Position numbers and translations under genes: made by a program | The notes under the pieces: generated by a model | What the model saw: the letters and a program-made list of their open reading frames with translations, nothing else | What the model was told of the DNA's origin: nothing | The model's database searches: none | In this document: one piece after another, positions 1 to 8,737 of the stretch | Numbering within the stretch: the first letter of the stretch is position 1 | Layout: the number at the start of each line of letters is the position of its first letter | NCBI RefSeq assembly: GCF_031344075.1 | Contig: NZ_JAVJAN010000014.1 | Coordinates: 1-64,000 of the forward strand | Direction of reading: 5' to 3' | From: Clostridium aquiflavi | Lineage (GTDB): Bacteria; Bacillota; Clostridia; Clostridiales; Clostridiaceae | Length of the DNA stretch: 64,000 nt

Positions 1-8
1 GTACCCCT

Positions 9-120
9 AAAGAATAAAAAATAATCATATGCCGCACCATTATTCCTGCACTGCGTTTGGAAAGGGCGCATGGCTAAAAAAATCCACGGCTCCAAAGTCG
101 CCTTAGCGATTTTGTTCTTT
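9..120. repeat. Structured intergenic repeat, copy A
   Basis: This 112-bp stretch matches 29012-29127 in inverted orientation. The core at about 31-80 is nearly identical to the other copy, with one substitution in roughly 45 bases. Each copy is closed by an outer inverted repeat. Here AAAGAA (9-14) faces TTCTTT (115-120), while copy B uses the different sequence GCACAT/ATGTGC. The ends therefore differ while pairing is kept, as expected of a folded RNA or a hairpin-type mobile repeat. It lies downstream of the microcompartment operon. Function unknown. Confidence 0.75.
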
Positions 121-137
121 TTACAACAAAATGAGCC

Positions 138-171
138 GTTGCAAAACTAAATTTTAAGTAAGTTTTGCAAC
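138..171 (-). terminator. Hairpin downstream of the microcompartment operon
   Basis: An 11-bp perfect inverted repeat (GTTGCAAAACT / AGTTTTGCAAC) with a 12-nt loop lies 40 nt past the last shell gene. The following minus-strand bases are only moderately T-rich, so it may be a weak terminator or a 3' protective hairpin. Confidence 0.55.
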
Positions 172-212
172 AGCCACAATTTTTATTATTTTATCTAATT
201 TATGTTCTCTTA

Positions 213-503
213 TTATTTTGCAGTTTCTTTAGTTGATGGAAGTATAACTTCTACTTCTGAGTGTGGACGTGGGATAACGTGAACTGACACTAATTCTCCA
301 ACACGTTGTGCAGCAGCAGCTCCTGCATCAGTAGCAGCTTTTACAGCTCCTACGTCGCCTCTTACCATAACTGTTACAAGACCGCCACCAATATATTCTT
401 TACCTATTAAATAAACATTTGCAGCTTTCACCATAGCGTCTGCAGCCTCAATTGAACCAACTAATCCTTTTGTTTCTATCATTCCTAATGCATCAAATTT
501 CAT
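213..503 (-). CDS. Microcompartment shell protein, BMC-H hexamer
   Basis: This 96-aa single-domain BMC protein belongs to the PduA/CutN-like hexamer family that tiles the facets of the shell. It starts with the typical ALGMIETKGLVGSIEAADAM strand-helix segment, followed by GGGLVTVMVRGDVGAVKAATDAG. It ends in VIPRPH plus a short polar tail. It is the last gene of the cut operon, 56 bp after pduL. It is one of four hexamer-type paralogues of about 100 aa here, or with an extension, so the shell is probably mixed. The pore residues suggest small-metabolite passage, which is inference. Confidence 0.93.
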   Translation of the reverse strand: MKFDALGMIETKGLVGSIEAADAMVKAANVYLIGKEYIGGGLVTVMVRGDVGAVKAATDAGAAAAQRVGELVSVHVIPRPHSEVEVILPSTKETAK

Positions 504-559
504 TTTAAATTCCTCCTAATTTCTTCATTATTATTTTGTTATTTTTATATTTTAATTTT

Positions 560-1210
560 TTATTTCACAATTTTAATTTTTGACTTTGAATTAACAATCA
601 TTGCATTTGCTTCATCTATATCAATATGGCATTCAAGTGCGCAATCATCATTTGCTCTAATTGCTACATTATTGTAAATGCCACCTCTCAAACCATCAAA
701 TTGTATTGAAACTATCTGTCCATCTTCAACATCAAAATGCTTAGCATCTTGTGGTGTCATGTGAATATGCCTTTGTGCAACAATCAAACCTTCTTGAAGC
801 TGTACTGAACCTTTTGGACCAATTAAAGTAATTCCAGGTGTTCCACATAAATTTCCAGATAACCTTGTATGTGGTGCAACACCAAGACTAAAACAATCTC
901 CAGCTAATACTTCAACTTGTGTTTTACTTCTAATAGGTCCAAGTATTCTAACTTTTTCAATAGCACCTTTAGGACCACAAATGGTTAAAGTCTCCTTGCA
1001 GGCATACTGACCTGGCTGTGATAAATCTTTAATCTTTGTCATTTTATAACCTTCACCAAACAAAATATCTAAATCTTTTTTTGAAAGATGTATATGTCTA
1101 TTTGAAATACCTACTGGAATTTCCCATGAATCTTTTTTCGCTTCTCCATTAGCTAAATTAGCTTGTAAAGTTTCCAGCAGAAGTTTCAACATAGCTTCAC
1201 ATTCATCCAT
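560..1210 (-). CDS. pduL: Phosphate propanoyl/acetyltransferase PduL
   Basis: PduL-type phosphotransacylase, 216 aa, converting acetyl-CoA and phosphate to acetyl phosphate and CoA and so recycling CoA inside the shell. The two zinc-binding HxH motifs of the duplicated barrel are visible as NRHIHLS (about residue 38) and QRHIHMT (about residue 147). The N-terminal 25 residues form a predicted amphipathic helix (MLKLLLETLQANL) of the kind that targets PduL to the lumen. The ATG follows the stop codon of the aldehyde dehydrogenase directly, so translation is probably coupled. EutQ upstream can use its product to make ATP. Confidence 0.93.
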   Translation of the reverse strand: MDECEAMLKLLLETLQANLANGEAKKDSWEIPVGISNRHIHLSKKDLDILFGEGYKMTKIKDLSQPGQYACKETLTICGPKGAIEKVRILGPIRSKTQVEVLAGDCFSLGVAPHTRLSGNLCGTPGITLIGPKGSVQLQEGLIVAQRHIHMTPQDAKHFDVEDGQIVSIQFDGLRGGIYNNVAIRANDDCALECHIDIDEANAMIVNSKSKIKIVK

Positions 1211-2770
1211 CTATGCTTCCCCCTTCATCACCTTAACTAACTTATTAATCATATCCAAAAGTTCTTCATTGTTAGCATTTTTAATATCATCAGTATTGAT
1301 ACACTTTGATGCAGCTGCATACTGATCAGGGCTCAAGCTTCCACATTGATTTTGTGTATGGTGACAATTATTTTCTGTTTTAATGTGATTAAAAGTTGGA
1401 TCGTTAGAAGCTAATGTTGCACAATCCTTTAAACCATATGCAACTCTCTTGATGTTAATCAAGTGCATTGGGGTAACATTTTCAGAAACTGAACTACCGC
1501 CCCAAGTACCACAACCTAGTGTAAATGATGGTATAAGTCCTGTACTTGCACCTGTTCCACCTTGGCTACCACCAGTATTAACTAAAATACGTGATGCTGG
1601 CTTTCTAGCAAATTTCATTACTATATCTCTATCTTCAGTATGAATACTCATTGTATGACCTATTCCATTTTGAAGTAATTCAATACTTAATTCACATGCT
1701 TCATGCCAATCCTTTACTGTATAGAATGCAAGTACTGTTGTAAGTTTTTCAAAAGATAATGGATAACCTTCACCAACACCCTTTTGTTCTCCTATAAGTA
1801 CCTTTGTATCTTGTGGAATAGAAATTCCTGCTGAACTCGCTATAACTTGTGGAGATCTACCTACAAATTTAGCATTCATGCTATGCCCATTCTTAAACAA
1901 CAGATTACAAACTTTATCTGTTTCTTCTGCTGTCATGAAATATCCGCCTTGTTTCTTTAATTCTGCAACTACTTCATCATGATTACATTCTTCACATATA
2001 ATAGATTGTTCTGATGCACAGATTGTACCATTATCAAATGTTTTACTTGCAATAATATTTCTTATAGCTTTTTCAACATTTGCACTTCTTTCTATATATG
2101 CTGGAGAGTTTCCTGCCCCTACTCCAAGTGCTGGTTTTCCTGAACTATAAGCAGCTTTTACCATTCCTGGACCACCTGTTGCTATTATTATAGCAACTTC
2201 TTTACTCTTCATTAATTCATTTGTAGCTCCAATTGTTGGAGTAGAAACACAACCAATAATATTTTCTGGAGCTCCAGCTTCTATAGCTGCCTCATTCATC
2301 AATTTAGCTGCTTTTATTGTACATTGTGCTGCTGATGGATGTGGTGAAAATACTATTGCGTTACGAGATTTTATAGCAATCATTGCTTTAAAAATAGCTG
2401 TAGATGTTGGATTTGTTGAAGGTACTATTCCCATTACTAATCCAACTGGTTCAGCAAGTTCTATTAACTTATTAGCCTCATCTTCTTTAATAACACCAAT
2501 AGTTTTCATATCTTTAATTGAATCATATAATATAGTAGATGCCATATGATTCTTATAAGTTTTATCTTCAACCTTACCAAAACCAGTTTCTTCTACTGCC
2601 ATTTGTGCTAAGCAAACAGCATTTTCTTCTGCAACCTTAACCATGTTGCATAAAATTTTATCAATTTGTTCTTCAGTATAATCAGCAATTTTTTCTGCCG
2701 CAACTTTTCCTAAGCGAGCAAGGTTTCTTGCTTCTTGTATTGAACACAAATCTCTATCAAAATTCTCCAT
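1211..2770 (-). CDS. CoA-acylating acetaldehyde dehydrogenase of the compartment
   Basis: EutE/PduP/CutF-like enzyme, 519 aa, oxidising acetaldehyde to acetyl-CoA with NAD. The catalytic cysteine is Cys251 in FDNGTICASEQS, and the nucleotide-binding and active-site segments are intact. After residue 450 comes a poorly conserved linker ending in a predicted amphipathic helix (NEELLDMINKLVKVMKG), the usual C-terminal encapsulation peptide. It is the only one of the two aldehyde dehydrogenases here with an intact catalytic Cys, so it should carry the flux from CutC. pduL follows without a gap. Confidence 0.92.
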   Translation of the reverse strand: MENFDRDLCSIQEARNLARLGKVAAEKIADYTEEQIDKILCNMVKVAEENAVCLAQMAVEETGFGKVEDKTYKNHMASTILYDSIKDMKTIGVIKEDEANKLIELAEPVGLVMGIVPSTNPTSTAIFKAMIAIKSRNAIVFSPHPSAAQCTIKAAKLMNEAAIEAGAPENIIGCVSTPTIGATNELMKSKEVAIIIATGGPGMVKAAYSSGKPALGVGAGNSPAYIERSANVEKAIRNIIASKTFDNGTICASEQSIICEECNHDEVVAELKKQGGYFMTAEETDKVCNLLFKNGHSMNAKFVGRSPQVIASSAGISIPQDTKVLIGEQKGVGEGYPLSFEKLTTVLAFYTVKDWHEACELSIELLQNGIGHTMSIHTEDRDIVMKFARKPASRILVNTGGSQGGTGASTGLIPSFTLGCGTWGGSSVSENVTPMHLINIKRVAYGLKDCATLASNDPTFNHIKTENNCHHTQNQCGSLSPDQYAAASKCINTDDIKNANNEELLDMINKLVKVMKGEA

Positions 2771-2808
2771 ATCAAATTACTCCTTTTTAACGTATTTGTG
2801 TATTAAAG

Positions 2809-3567
2809 TTACTCATAATATGCTCTAAATTTTGTTATTAATAGCTTTTTACTTGCTTTAGAAATTTTTCCTTCCGTAACTTTAAAATCTTTGTATTGAC
2901 GAGCTAATTCTCTAAGTTTTGCTACTTTAAGATTAGATAGTATCTTAAGAGTTTTTTCTATTCCACTTTCATTTACTAAATTATCTACAGTAGCTTTTTG
3001 TAAATTGTTTAAATCAATTTTTGAATCATTAGAATGTTCCTCTTTTAACTTCTTAGGTAATGAATGATCTATTGTTAAATTTATTTTTTCAGACTTAGTA
3101 TCTATACAGTCAATATTTTCATCTTTTTCTAAATTCGTTTCCTCAGAATCATTGATTATACAATCAATGGTTTCTATTGTTTCTTCTTTTTTAGAAATTT
3201 CATTCTTAATAACCTCAACTTCAACAACCTCATTTAGGTTTTCACAAATCTCATTTTCAGATTTAGACGAAACTTCTAACTTTTTTAAAGAACTTTTTAT
3301 TCCAATTATATTATCTAATTCATCATGAGGACGAGGTATCACATGTTCTGAAATCAACAATTTACTATCTAGTTTTTTTACAGCTGCAACGCCAGCCTCT
3401 ACAGCTGCTTTTACTGCGCCTACATCTCCAGTTACTGCGATTGAAACAAGGCCTCCACCTACATAAGTTTTCTCCAAAATGCTAACATCTGCTGACTTAA
3501 GCATTGTGTCTGCACCTTCAATAGCTGCCAGTAATCCTCTTGTTTCTATTAACCCAAGTGCTTGCAT
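2809..3567 (-). CDS. BMC-H shell protein with acidic linker and Rho-N/SAP-like tail
   Basis: 252-aa fusion. Residues 1-90 are a standard BMC hexamer domain (ALGLIETRGLLAAIEGADTM and GGGLVSIAVTGDVGAVKAAV). Residues 95-195 are a low-complexity linker rich in Glu, Asp, Asn, Ile and Ser. The last 55 residues (NLKVAKLRELARQYKDFKV and onward) look like a small helical Rho-N/SAP-type module, a fold often seen in nucleic-acid-binding proteins. EutK of the ethanolamine compartment is a precedent for a BMC domain with a helix-turn-helix tail. The assignment of the tail is by eye. It could instead bind cargo or other shell proteins. Confidence 0.85.
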   Translation of the reverse strand: MQALGLIETRGLLAAIEGADTMLKSADVSILEKTYVGGGLVSIAVTGDVGAVKAAVEAGVAAVKKLDSKLLISEHVIPRPHDELDNIIGIKSSLKKLEVSSKSENEICENLNEVVEVEVIKNEISKKEETIETIDCIINDSEETNLEKDENIDCIDTKSEKINLTIDHSLPKKLKEEHSNDSKIDLNNLQKATVDNLVNESGIEKTLKILSNLKVAKLRELARQYKDFKVTEGKISKASKKLLITKFRAYYE

Positions 3568-3589
3568 AGTTTATCCTCCCTAAAGTTTG

Positions 3590-4252
3590 CTATAAGAGAT
3601 CTGCCCAATTGGCAGGATATGTTGAATAAAATACCCTTGCCTTATCAGGTGAACCCCAAACTACCTTAGAACCTGATGGTACAAATAATACATCTCCTGG
3701 ATATGCAGTAAATGTCTTACCATTGATTTCAATTGTTAAGGTACCTTCAATAACATAATCAATTTCTTCATAAGTTAGCTCCCAATCAAATTTTGAATTT
3801 TCAATTACTAAAAATCCAGCACTCATTTTAGATTCATTTTTACTAACTAATTCTTGATAATAAGCTTTTGCATTTGGATTTCCTGTATCAAATACATCCA
3901 TTTTAACTGTATTGCCTCTAACAACTTTCAATCCACCAGAATCACATTCTGAAACATATGGCATATTTTTATCTTTTTTTAAGCAATTAAGCATTTCCTG
4001 CAAGAGACCCTTTTCCATCATAGATTTAAAGAAGCTTAGAAGCATTTCACTGTCCATTCCATCGGCACAAACTTTTGGAATTTCAGAATGTTGTACTTCA
4101 CACTTAGGCGCTTCTGTAGAAAATACTATACCATTAGCTTTTGCTAAATCCTTAGCTGACGGTGTTATAATCACATTATCATCAACATAGAATTTAGTTT
4201 CACCTTGTTTTATCAAGGCTTCAATATCTTTTATACAAATCAATTTTTTCAT
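3590..4252 (-). CDS. eutQ: EutQ-like cupin acetate kinase
   Basis: EutQ family protein of about 220 aa, a cupin-fold acetate kinase in ethanolamine compartments. It would convert acetyl phosphate from PduL plus ADP to acetate and ATP. The C-terminal half shows the EutQ cupin signature (TYEEIDYVIEGTLTIEING and PGDVLFVPSGSKVVWGSP). The N-terminal half carries the usual KLICIKDIEALIKQG segment. I place the start at the ATG at 4252, preceded by GTGAGG. An in-frame ATG six codons upstream is possible. It lies between the BMC-T gene and the extended BMC-H gene. Confidence 0.88.
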   Translation of the reverse strand: MKKLICIKDIEALIKQGETKFYVDDNVIITPSAKDLAKANGIVFSTEAPKCEVQHSEIPKVCADGMDSEMLLSFFKSMMEKGLLQEMLNCLKKDKNMPYVSECDSGGLKVVRGNTVKMDVFDTGNPNAKAYYQELVSKNESKMSAGFLVIENSKFDWELTYEEIDYVIEGTLTIEINGKTFTAYPGDVLFVPSGSKVVWGSPDKARVFYSTYPANWADLL

Positions 4253-4308
4253 ATCCTCACATCCTTTCATTAATATACTTTTAGATAGTTATTAAATCTA
4301 AAACTTAT

Positions 4309-4857
4309 TTAAAGTAAAGACTGTAATAATCTATCAGATGGAGATGGTATAACCTCAGCATTAACTAATAAACCTTTTTCTTCTGCAATAGACTTTCCTG
4401 CATCAATACCAGCTTCAACTGCAGCTACATCACCGGTAAAAGTAAAGAATGATTTTCCTCCTAATCCAGTTCCAAGTCTTAGATCTAATGGTTCTAAATT
4501 AGCAGCCTTTAAAATAGCATCAGCAGCTATAACCATGGTTGCTAAAGAGAAAGACTCCATAATTCCTAATGCCTGTATACTATCAGGCATTGTTGCACCA
4601 GTAATTGCTGGAAAAACTAAAGGATTAACATTAGGTATAATAATTGAATCTACCCAAAATTCTCCTGCTATTTTTTCCCCTACACTTACTGATTCTTTAA
4701 CAGCTGCAACATCACCATTAACTATAGCTATATATTTTCCAGGACAAACAGAATTAGCTGTAACTATTTCAACATCAGAAGTCTTTAACATTTGATCTGT
4801 TGCATAAATACCACGTGAAATACTTGTAAATTCAACCATTCCTATTGCATTGGCCAT
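4309..4857 (-). CDS. pduT: PduT-like trimeric shell protein (BMC-T, Fe-S)
   Basis: 182-aa tandem BMC protein that forms pseudohexameric trimers. The first domain is residues 1-90 and the second about 95-182. Cys38 in SVCPGKY sits where PduT holds a [4Fe-4S] cluster at the trimer pore (TICPGK in the Salmonella protein). The cluster is thought to move electrons across the shell. The next gene downstream, two bases on in map terms, encodes the PduS-like flavo/Fe-S partner, which supports an electron-transfer role. C-terminal VIPSPSD is typical of the family. Confidence 0.92.
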   Translation of the reverse strand: MANAIGMVEFTSISRGIYATDQMLKTSDVEIVTANSVCPGKYIAIVNGDVAAVKESVSVGEKIAGEFWVDSIIIPNVNPLVFPAITGATMPDSIQALGIMESFSLATMVIAADAILKAANLEPLDLRLGTGLGGKSFFTFTGDVAAVEAGIDAGKSIAEEKGLLVNAEVIPSPSDRLLQSLL

Positions 4858-4858
4858 A

Positions 4859-6187
4859 TTAATCCCTCCTTATGGCTACAAAACCATCTTCATTTTTAAT
4901 TACAGTTCCTGAAATACTTGCATGAATTGTAGCACCTAAACTACCTTCTGGAATTTTACCAATTACTTCACCATTCTCAACATGTTGTCCTAGATGTACA
5001 CAGGCAATTGAAGGTGCACCTACATGTTGTTGCATTGCAATATATACAATTTCAGAATCTACTAAACCATCTATCATAGGAGCTGGTTTATCAAAATCTC
5101 GTAACCCTAATCTTGCTATAAGTCTCTTACTTGGTACTAAGCGATACTCTCTAGCTTGTCTTGCTTCAAACTTATCTTGAACTGGCTTGTATCTAATATT
5201 TTGTTCTGCCAGCTTTTGTTTAAAATATAGATTTGATGATTTAGGATATAATCCTGCTGGACATGAAAATAGCTCACATAAATTACACTGACAACATAGT
5301 TGTGCAATTTTTTGTCCTTCAATATTATCCAAGTTGTAAGACATAGCTCTCATCATCTTGTGTGGTTGTGTATTATGTCCAAGTAGAAAACGTGGACACA
5401 TATCTGTACACATACGACATTGCTCACAAGAAGATTTATTTATCTTTTTTGCTTGATCCATGGTAACAGATTTTTTACGAATCAGCGGATGATCATTTTT
5501 TAATATTACAAATCCTTTATTTTTCTTTGTAACATACCCGTCTAGATTTTTCATAACTGGGCCCATCATAGGTCCACCATCAATGACTGAATACTTATCA
5601 AAATTTTCAATTCCACTAAGTTTTAACACATCTATAATAGGAATTCCTACTGGAACTTTTACAGTTTTTCTATTTGGTATATCCCCTGCAATGGTAATGT
5701 ATTTTTCAGTAACTGATTTTCCCATAGAAGCATTATAAATGTTTAATGCTGTTTCACTGTTTACTACTACACATCCAACTTGAATTGGTATACCAGCTTC
5801 TGGTACAACTCTTCCTGTTAATTCATAAACAAGAACTTGTTCATCTCCTGCAGGATAAATATCTGGAAGCTCTTTTACTTCTATTAAATCTCCTACATGT
5901 AATTCATTAATTCTATTTCTTAAAATAGATATTACTTCTTTATGCTTTCCTTTGATTCCTATAATACCTTTATTAGCGTTAACTATACTTCTTGCAGTTT
6001 CAAACCCTTTTATAACTTCATCCGGAAATAATTCCATTAACTGTTGATCAACTCTTAAAAGGGGTTCACATTCAGCTCCATTAAGAAGTATATATTCAGC
6101 TTTTGATGCAAGTTTCGCATGTGTGGGAAATCCTGCTCCACCAGCACCTATAACACCAGCATCTTTTACCATATCTAAAAGACTCAT
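4859..6187 (-). CDS. pduS: PduS/RnfC-like flavin and iron-sulfur protein
   Basis: Soluble RnfC-like protein, 442 aa from the chosen ATG at 6187 (preceded by CAGGAGG). The N-terminal GVIGAGGAGFPTHAKL segment marks the FMN/NADH-binding RnfC fold. Two ferredoxin-type Cys motifs follow (CEQCRMCTDMCP and CCQCNLCELFSCP). A C-terminal barrel-sandwich (lipoyl-like) region includes HVGAPSIACV and GSLGATIHASISG. PduS is a cobalamin reductase in the propanediol compartment. Here the core lyase does not need B12, so NADH reoxidation or electron export with PduT is more likely, which is inference. Confidence 0.9.
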   Translation of the reverse strand: MSLLDMVKDAGVIGAGGAGFPTHAKLASKAEYILLNGAECEPLLRVDQQLMELFPDEVIKGFETARSIVNANKGIIGIKGKHKEVISILRNRINELHVGDLIEVKELPDIYPAGDEQVLVYELTGRVVPEAGIPIQVGCVVVNSETALNIYNASMGKSVTEKYITIAGDIPNRKTVKVPVGIPIIDVLKLSGIENFDKYSVIDGGPMMGPVMKNLDGYVTKKNKGFVILKNDHPLIRKKSVTMDQAKKINKSSCEQCRMCTDMCPRFLLGHNTQPHKMMRAMSYNLDNIEGQKIAQLCCQCNLCELFSCPAGLYPKSSNLYFKQKLAEQNIRYKPVQDKFEARQAREYRLVPSKRLIARLGLRDFDKPAPMIDGLVDSEIVYIAMQQHVGAPSIACVHLGQHVENGEVIGKIPEGSLGATIHASISGTVIKNEDGFVAIRRD

Positions 6188-6204
6188 CTTAATACCTCCT
6201 GAAT

Positions 6205-6468
6205 CTATACAAAATTGCAATCTTCATCTATTATTCCAACAACAACAGCATCTACCGGAATATCATCGCTTCCTAACATTCTTCGTGCTGAAGCTCCTGT
6301 ACAAATAATGACTCTATCACCTATTCCTGCACTAATGATATCCACTACTACTAGCCTTCTACCTTGTCTGCTTCCGCCAATTTCTTCAGCTAACATAAAC
6401 TTAAAACCATTAAGTAATTCTGTCTTTCTGGTTGCCCATACATTATCAATTAATTTTGCTATTATCAT
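6205..6468 (-). CDS. eutN: Microcompartment vertex protein EutN/CcmL (BMC-P)
   Basis: 87-aa pentamer-forming protein that caps the vertices of the shell. It starts MIIAKLIDNVWATRKTELL and contains the family segments GRRLVVVDIISAGIGDRVIICTG and DAVVVGIID (split here for length). It overlaps the preceding shell gene by 4 bp (ATGA-type), so the two are translationally coupled. It is the only BMC-P gene in the locus and so is expected to be essential for closure. Confidence 0.93.
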   Translation of the reverse strand: MIIAKLIDNVWATRKTELLNGFKFMLAEEIGGSRQGRRLVVVDIISAGIGDRVIICTGASARRMLGSDDIPVDAVVVGIIDEDCNFV

Positions 6469-6767
6469 AAACTCTTGCCTTCTTCCATCTTAAGTTTAAT
6501 TTCTTTAACTGCAGATTCAACTGATGCTGTATCTCCAAAAATTCCAATTAATATCATATGTTGAGGACAATTTCCTCTAATATCTTCAACTGTAACTCCA
6601 ACAGCTTTTTCAGCGATATCAGCTGCAAAAATCATATCAATCATTCTACCTTGTACAAGGCCTACTGCATCAATATCATTTAAATCTGTTTTACAATTCG
6701 CTCCCATACGCCGTCTAAGAATATCTATTGTACTCTCAGAAGGTGATTTTATAATTCTAAAATCCAC
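6465..6767 (-). CDS. Divergent BMC-H shell protein
   Basis: 100-aa BMC-domain protein with an unusual N-terminus (FRIIKSPSESTIDILRRRMG) before the conserved core (DAVGLVQGRMIDMIFAADIA, then RGNCPQHMILIGIFGDTASV). Start is GTG at 6767 with AAGGAG nine bases upstream. The CPQHM segment falls where the hexamer pore loop is expected and differs from the glycine-rich pore of the other hexamers. A distinct pore, or a bound ligand or metal at Cys/His, is possible. It is coupled to eutN by a 4-bp overlap. Confidence 0.85.
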   Translation of the reverse strand: MDFRIIKSPSESTIDILRRRMGANCKTDLNDIDAVGLVQGRMIDMIFAADIAEKAVGVTVEDIRGNCPQHMILIGIFGDTASVESAVKEIKLKMEEGKSL

Positions 6768-6782
6768 CTTTTAACACTCTCC

Positions 6783-7628
6783 TTATTCGATAATTTCTTT
6801 TGTACAGCTAAGAGCTATCCCTAATGGAGTAACGAACATAGGATTGTGGGGTTTATGAGTGTATATTCCTGTTTGTTTTTCTATAATTTTTTCTATACCT
6901 TCTAAGCAGCATGTACCACCTACTAAAGATATTTCCTTAACATCATGACCATCTATATGCTTATTTATGATTGCAGCAACTTTTTCAACTACAGGCTTTA
7001 ATATAGGCAATAATTCTTTATGCTTTTCACTGTCTCTTTTGTATTTATCAGCGTCTCCAAAAGACATACCATATGCTCCTGAAATAACTAATGAAAAATG
7101 AGTTCCACCTGTAGGTTCATCAGCAACATATACAACTTTTCCATTTTTCAAAATAGAAATACCTGTTGTTCCACCACCAATATCTACAACTGCACCATTT
7201 TCTATTTTAAGTACTGCATTTGCAGCTGTAGGTTCATCTAATAGACTTGTTAATTCAAATCCAGCAGCTTGTACTACATTCTTAATTGCCCCTGAATCCA
7301 AAGCATCTGTTCCTGGTGGAATTGCTGCTGCTGCATAAAGTAATTCTGCACCTAATTTTTCCTCAAGTTCCTGCTTTAATTCTCTAACAATTCTTACTGC
7401 TCCAATATAATCAACAATCATACCGTCACGGACTACATCTGCATATCTGTATACACCTGCAACTGGTTTATAGTTTTCATCTAAAACTGCTAATACTATA
7501 CAGGCAGTTCCAAGGTCAACACCTGTGTAATATGTAGATGTTTCACTTACAATGGTTTTATTTATAACTTCTTCAAAATCATGAACAAGATTATCGCAGT
7601 ATTCAAAATTTATGCTTTTCTCTGACAT
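6783..7628 (-). CDS. eutJ: EutJ-like actin/Hsp70-fold chaperone
   Basis: About 281 aa from the ATG at 7628, which follows GGAGGGGG. An upstream in-frame TTG would add eight residues. ASKHA ATPase motifs are visible: phosphate-1 loop TGVDLGTACIVLAVLD, phosphate-2 VVDIGGGTTGISIL and adenosine loop ISLVGGTCCLEGIEK. EutJ proteins occur in many microcompartment loci and are presumed chaperones or reactivators. Their exact role is unsettled. The start lies inside the end of the preceding gene, indicating coupling. Confidence 0.9.
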   Translation of the reverse strand: MSEKSINFEYCDNLVHDFEEVINKTIVSETSTYYTGVDLGTACIVLAVLDENYKPVAGVYRYADVVRDGMIVDYIGAVRIVRELKQELEEKLGAELLYAAAAIPPGTDALDSGAIKNVVQAAGFELTSLLDEPTAANAVLKIENGAVVDIGGGTTGISILKNGKVVYVADEPTGGTHFSLVISGAYGMSFGDADKYKRDSEKHKELLPILKPVVEKVAAIINKHIDGHDVKEISLVGGTCCLEGIEKIIEKQTGIYTHKPHNPMFVTPLGIALSCTKEIIE

Positions 7629-8281
7629 TTTCCCCCTCCAATAGTTAGACAAATCATTTGAGATAATGAATTAATAATTGCGTTAATATTTTTTATAATT
7701 TGATTTCCTACGTTATGATTGTCTCCATATACTTCAAACACAATTGGTTCTATTTCACGAATAGCACAACGTAGTGCATTTAACTTTAAAATTTCGTTGC
7801 TTTTTTCAAGTTGCATATGAAATTCTGTTATTTCACAACAATCATCAATATCATCACAAAAATTCTCTGAATTTATTCCAGTACATTCTTTATGGCAAGG
7901 TTGTTCAATTGTACTTTTTCCTTCTATAAAATTTCTAATGTTTGAAATTCTTTTTTCTAAATTAATAATACTTTGTGCTAAAATAATATCTTCCTTTATA
8001 ATTTCACTACTAGTAACAAGGAATAATGCCTCTATAGATTTTAGTTTGAAGCAAATCTTCTTATTAAAATTTTTATTTTCCTTTGGCAATGCTTCTGATT
8101 GCTTTACTATAGGAATTTTATTATTTTTGCAAGAAGCATCATCCCACATCTTTATACCTTTATCTGACAGATATTGTCTTGCTCCAGGCGTAAGACGCTC
8201 TCCTTGATCTAATTCGTAAACACTAAAAGGTTCTTTCTTATATAAGGATCGCAAATACTCTTCAGTAATAAATTTCATCAT
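7610..8281 (-). CDS. EutT-like protein of the microcompartment locus
   Basis: 223 aa. The first 50 residues (MKFITEEYLRSLYKKEP, then RLTPGARQYLSDKGIKMWDD) match the N-terminus of EutT cobalamin adenosyltransferases. The C-terminal helical part (LNALRCAIREIEPIVFEVYG, then INSLSQMICLTIGGG) also fits that family. In the middle, a Cys-rich stretch (PCHKEC, NFCDDIDDCC) takes the place of the HX11CCX2C metal site, but the spacing is different. Since CutC is a radical enzyme that does not use B12, the role is unclear: a relic, another metal-dependent function, or a scaffold. Confidence 0.7.
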   Translation of the reverse strand: MMKFITEEYLRSLYKKEPFSVYELDQGERLTPGARQYLSDKGIKMWDDASCKNNKIPIVKQSEALPKENKNFNKKICFKLKSIEALFLVTSSEIIKEDIILAQSIINLEKRISNIRNFIEGKSTIEQPCHKECTGINSENFCDDIDDCCEITEFHMQLEKSNEILKLNALRCAIREIEPIVFEVYGDNHNVGNQIIKNINAIINSLSQMICLTIGGGKCQRKA

Positions 8282-8296
8282 TGCCCCCCTTTACTT

Positions 8297-8737
8297 TTAC
8301 CTTTTTTCAAATAAATATTTTTTTAAATCATCAATACCCGTTTCATTTGGAAAACTAACATGAAAATATGGTTCTAAGACTCCTATCATTTTTAGCTGCC
8401 TTAAACATAACTTTTCATTTTCAGGCATCAAGTCGCTTTTTGTTATTACACCAATTACAGGACATCTAAATGATTTCGCAAAGCCATGAGAATATACTTC
8501 TGTGCATCTAGATTGATCTACTAAAATCAAAATATGAGATGCATCCTGAGAAGTTGCAATTATGTGTTTATACATCCAAGCATTTTCTATATAGGAACCA
8601 GGGACATCTATAGTATTTTCACCATAAATAATTTCCTGTGTTCTTCTTACTTTTCCATCATAATTATTTAATGCATTAACCAATGTAGTTTTGCCACAAT
8701 ATGAAGGACCTATTACCATTATTCTCTTCTTTCTCAT
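8297..8737 (-). CDS. eutP: EutP/PduV-like small GTPase
   Basis: 146-aa Ras-like P-loop protein. Walker A is GPSYCGKTTLVNAL (residues 9-22), the G3-like segment is IDVPGSYIEN, and the G4 motif is TKSD. EutP and PduV are accessory proteins of microcompartments. PduV is linked to positioning of the compartment, and EutP has been reported to have acetate kinase activity. Its ATG overlaps the stop of the EutS-like shell gene (8734-8737), so the two are coupled. Confidence 0.9.
   Translation of the reverse strand: MRKKRIMVIGPSYCGKTTLVNALNNYDGKVRRTQEIIYGENTIDVPGSYIENAWMYKHIIATSQDASHILILVDQSRCTEVYSHGFAKSFRCPVIGVITKSDLMPENEKLCLRQLKMIGVLEPYFHVSFPNETGIDDLKKYLFEKR

Noticed and set aside
1449..1643. Open frame on the plus strand inside the aldehyde dehydrogenase gene
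   Set aside because: It is a shadow of the strongly supported minus-strand gene, with no ribosome site and no protein-like match.
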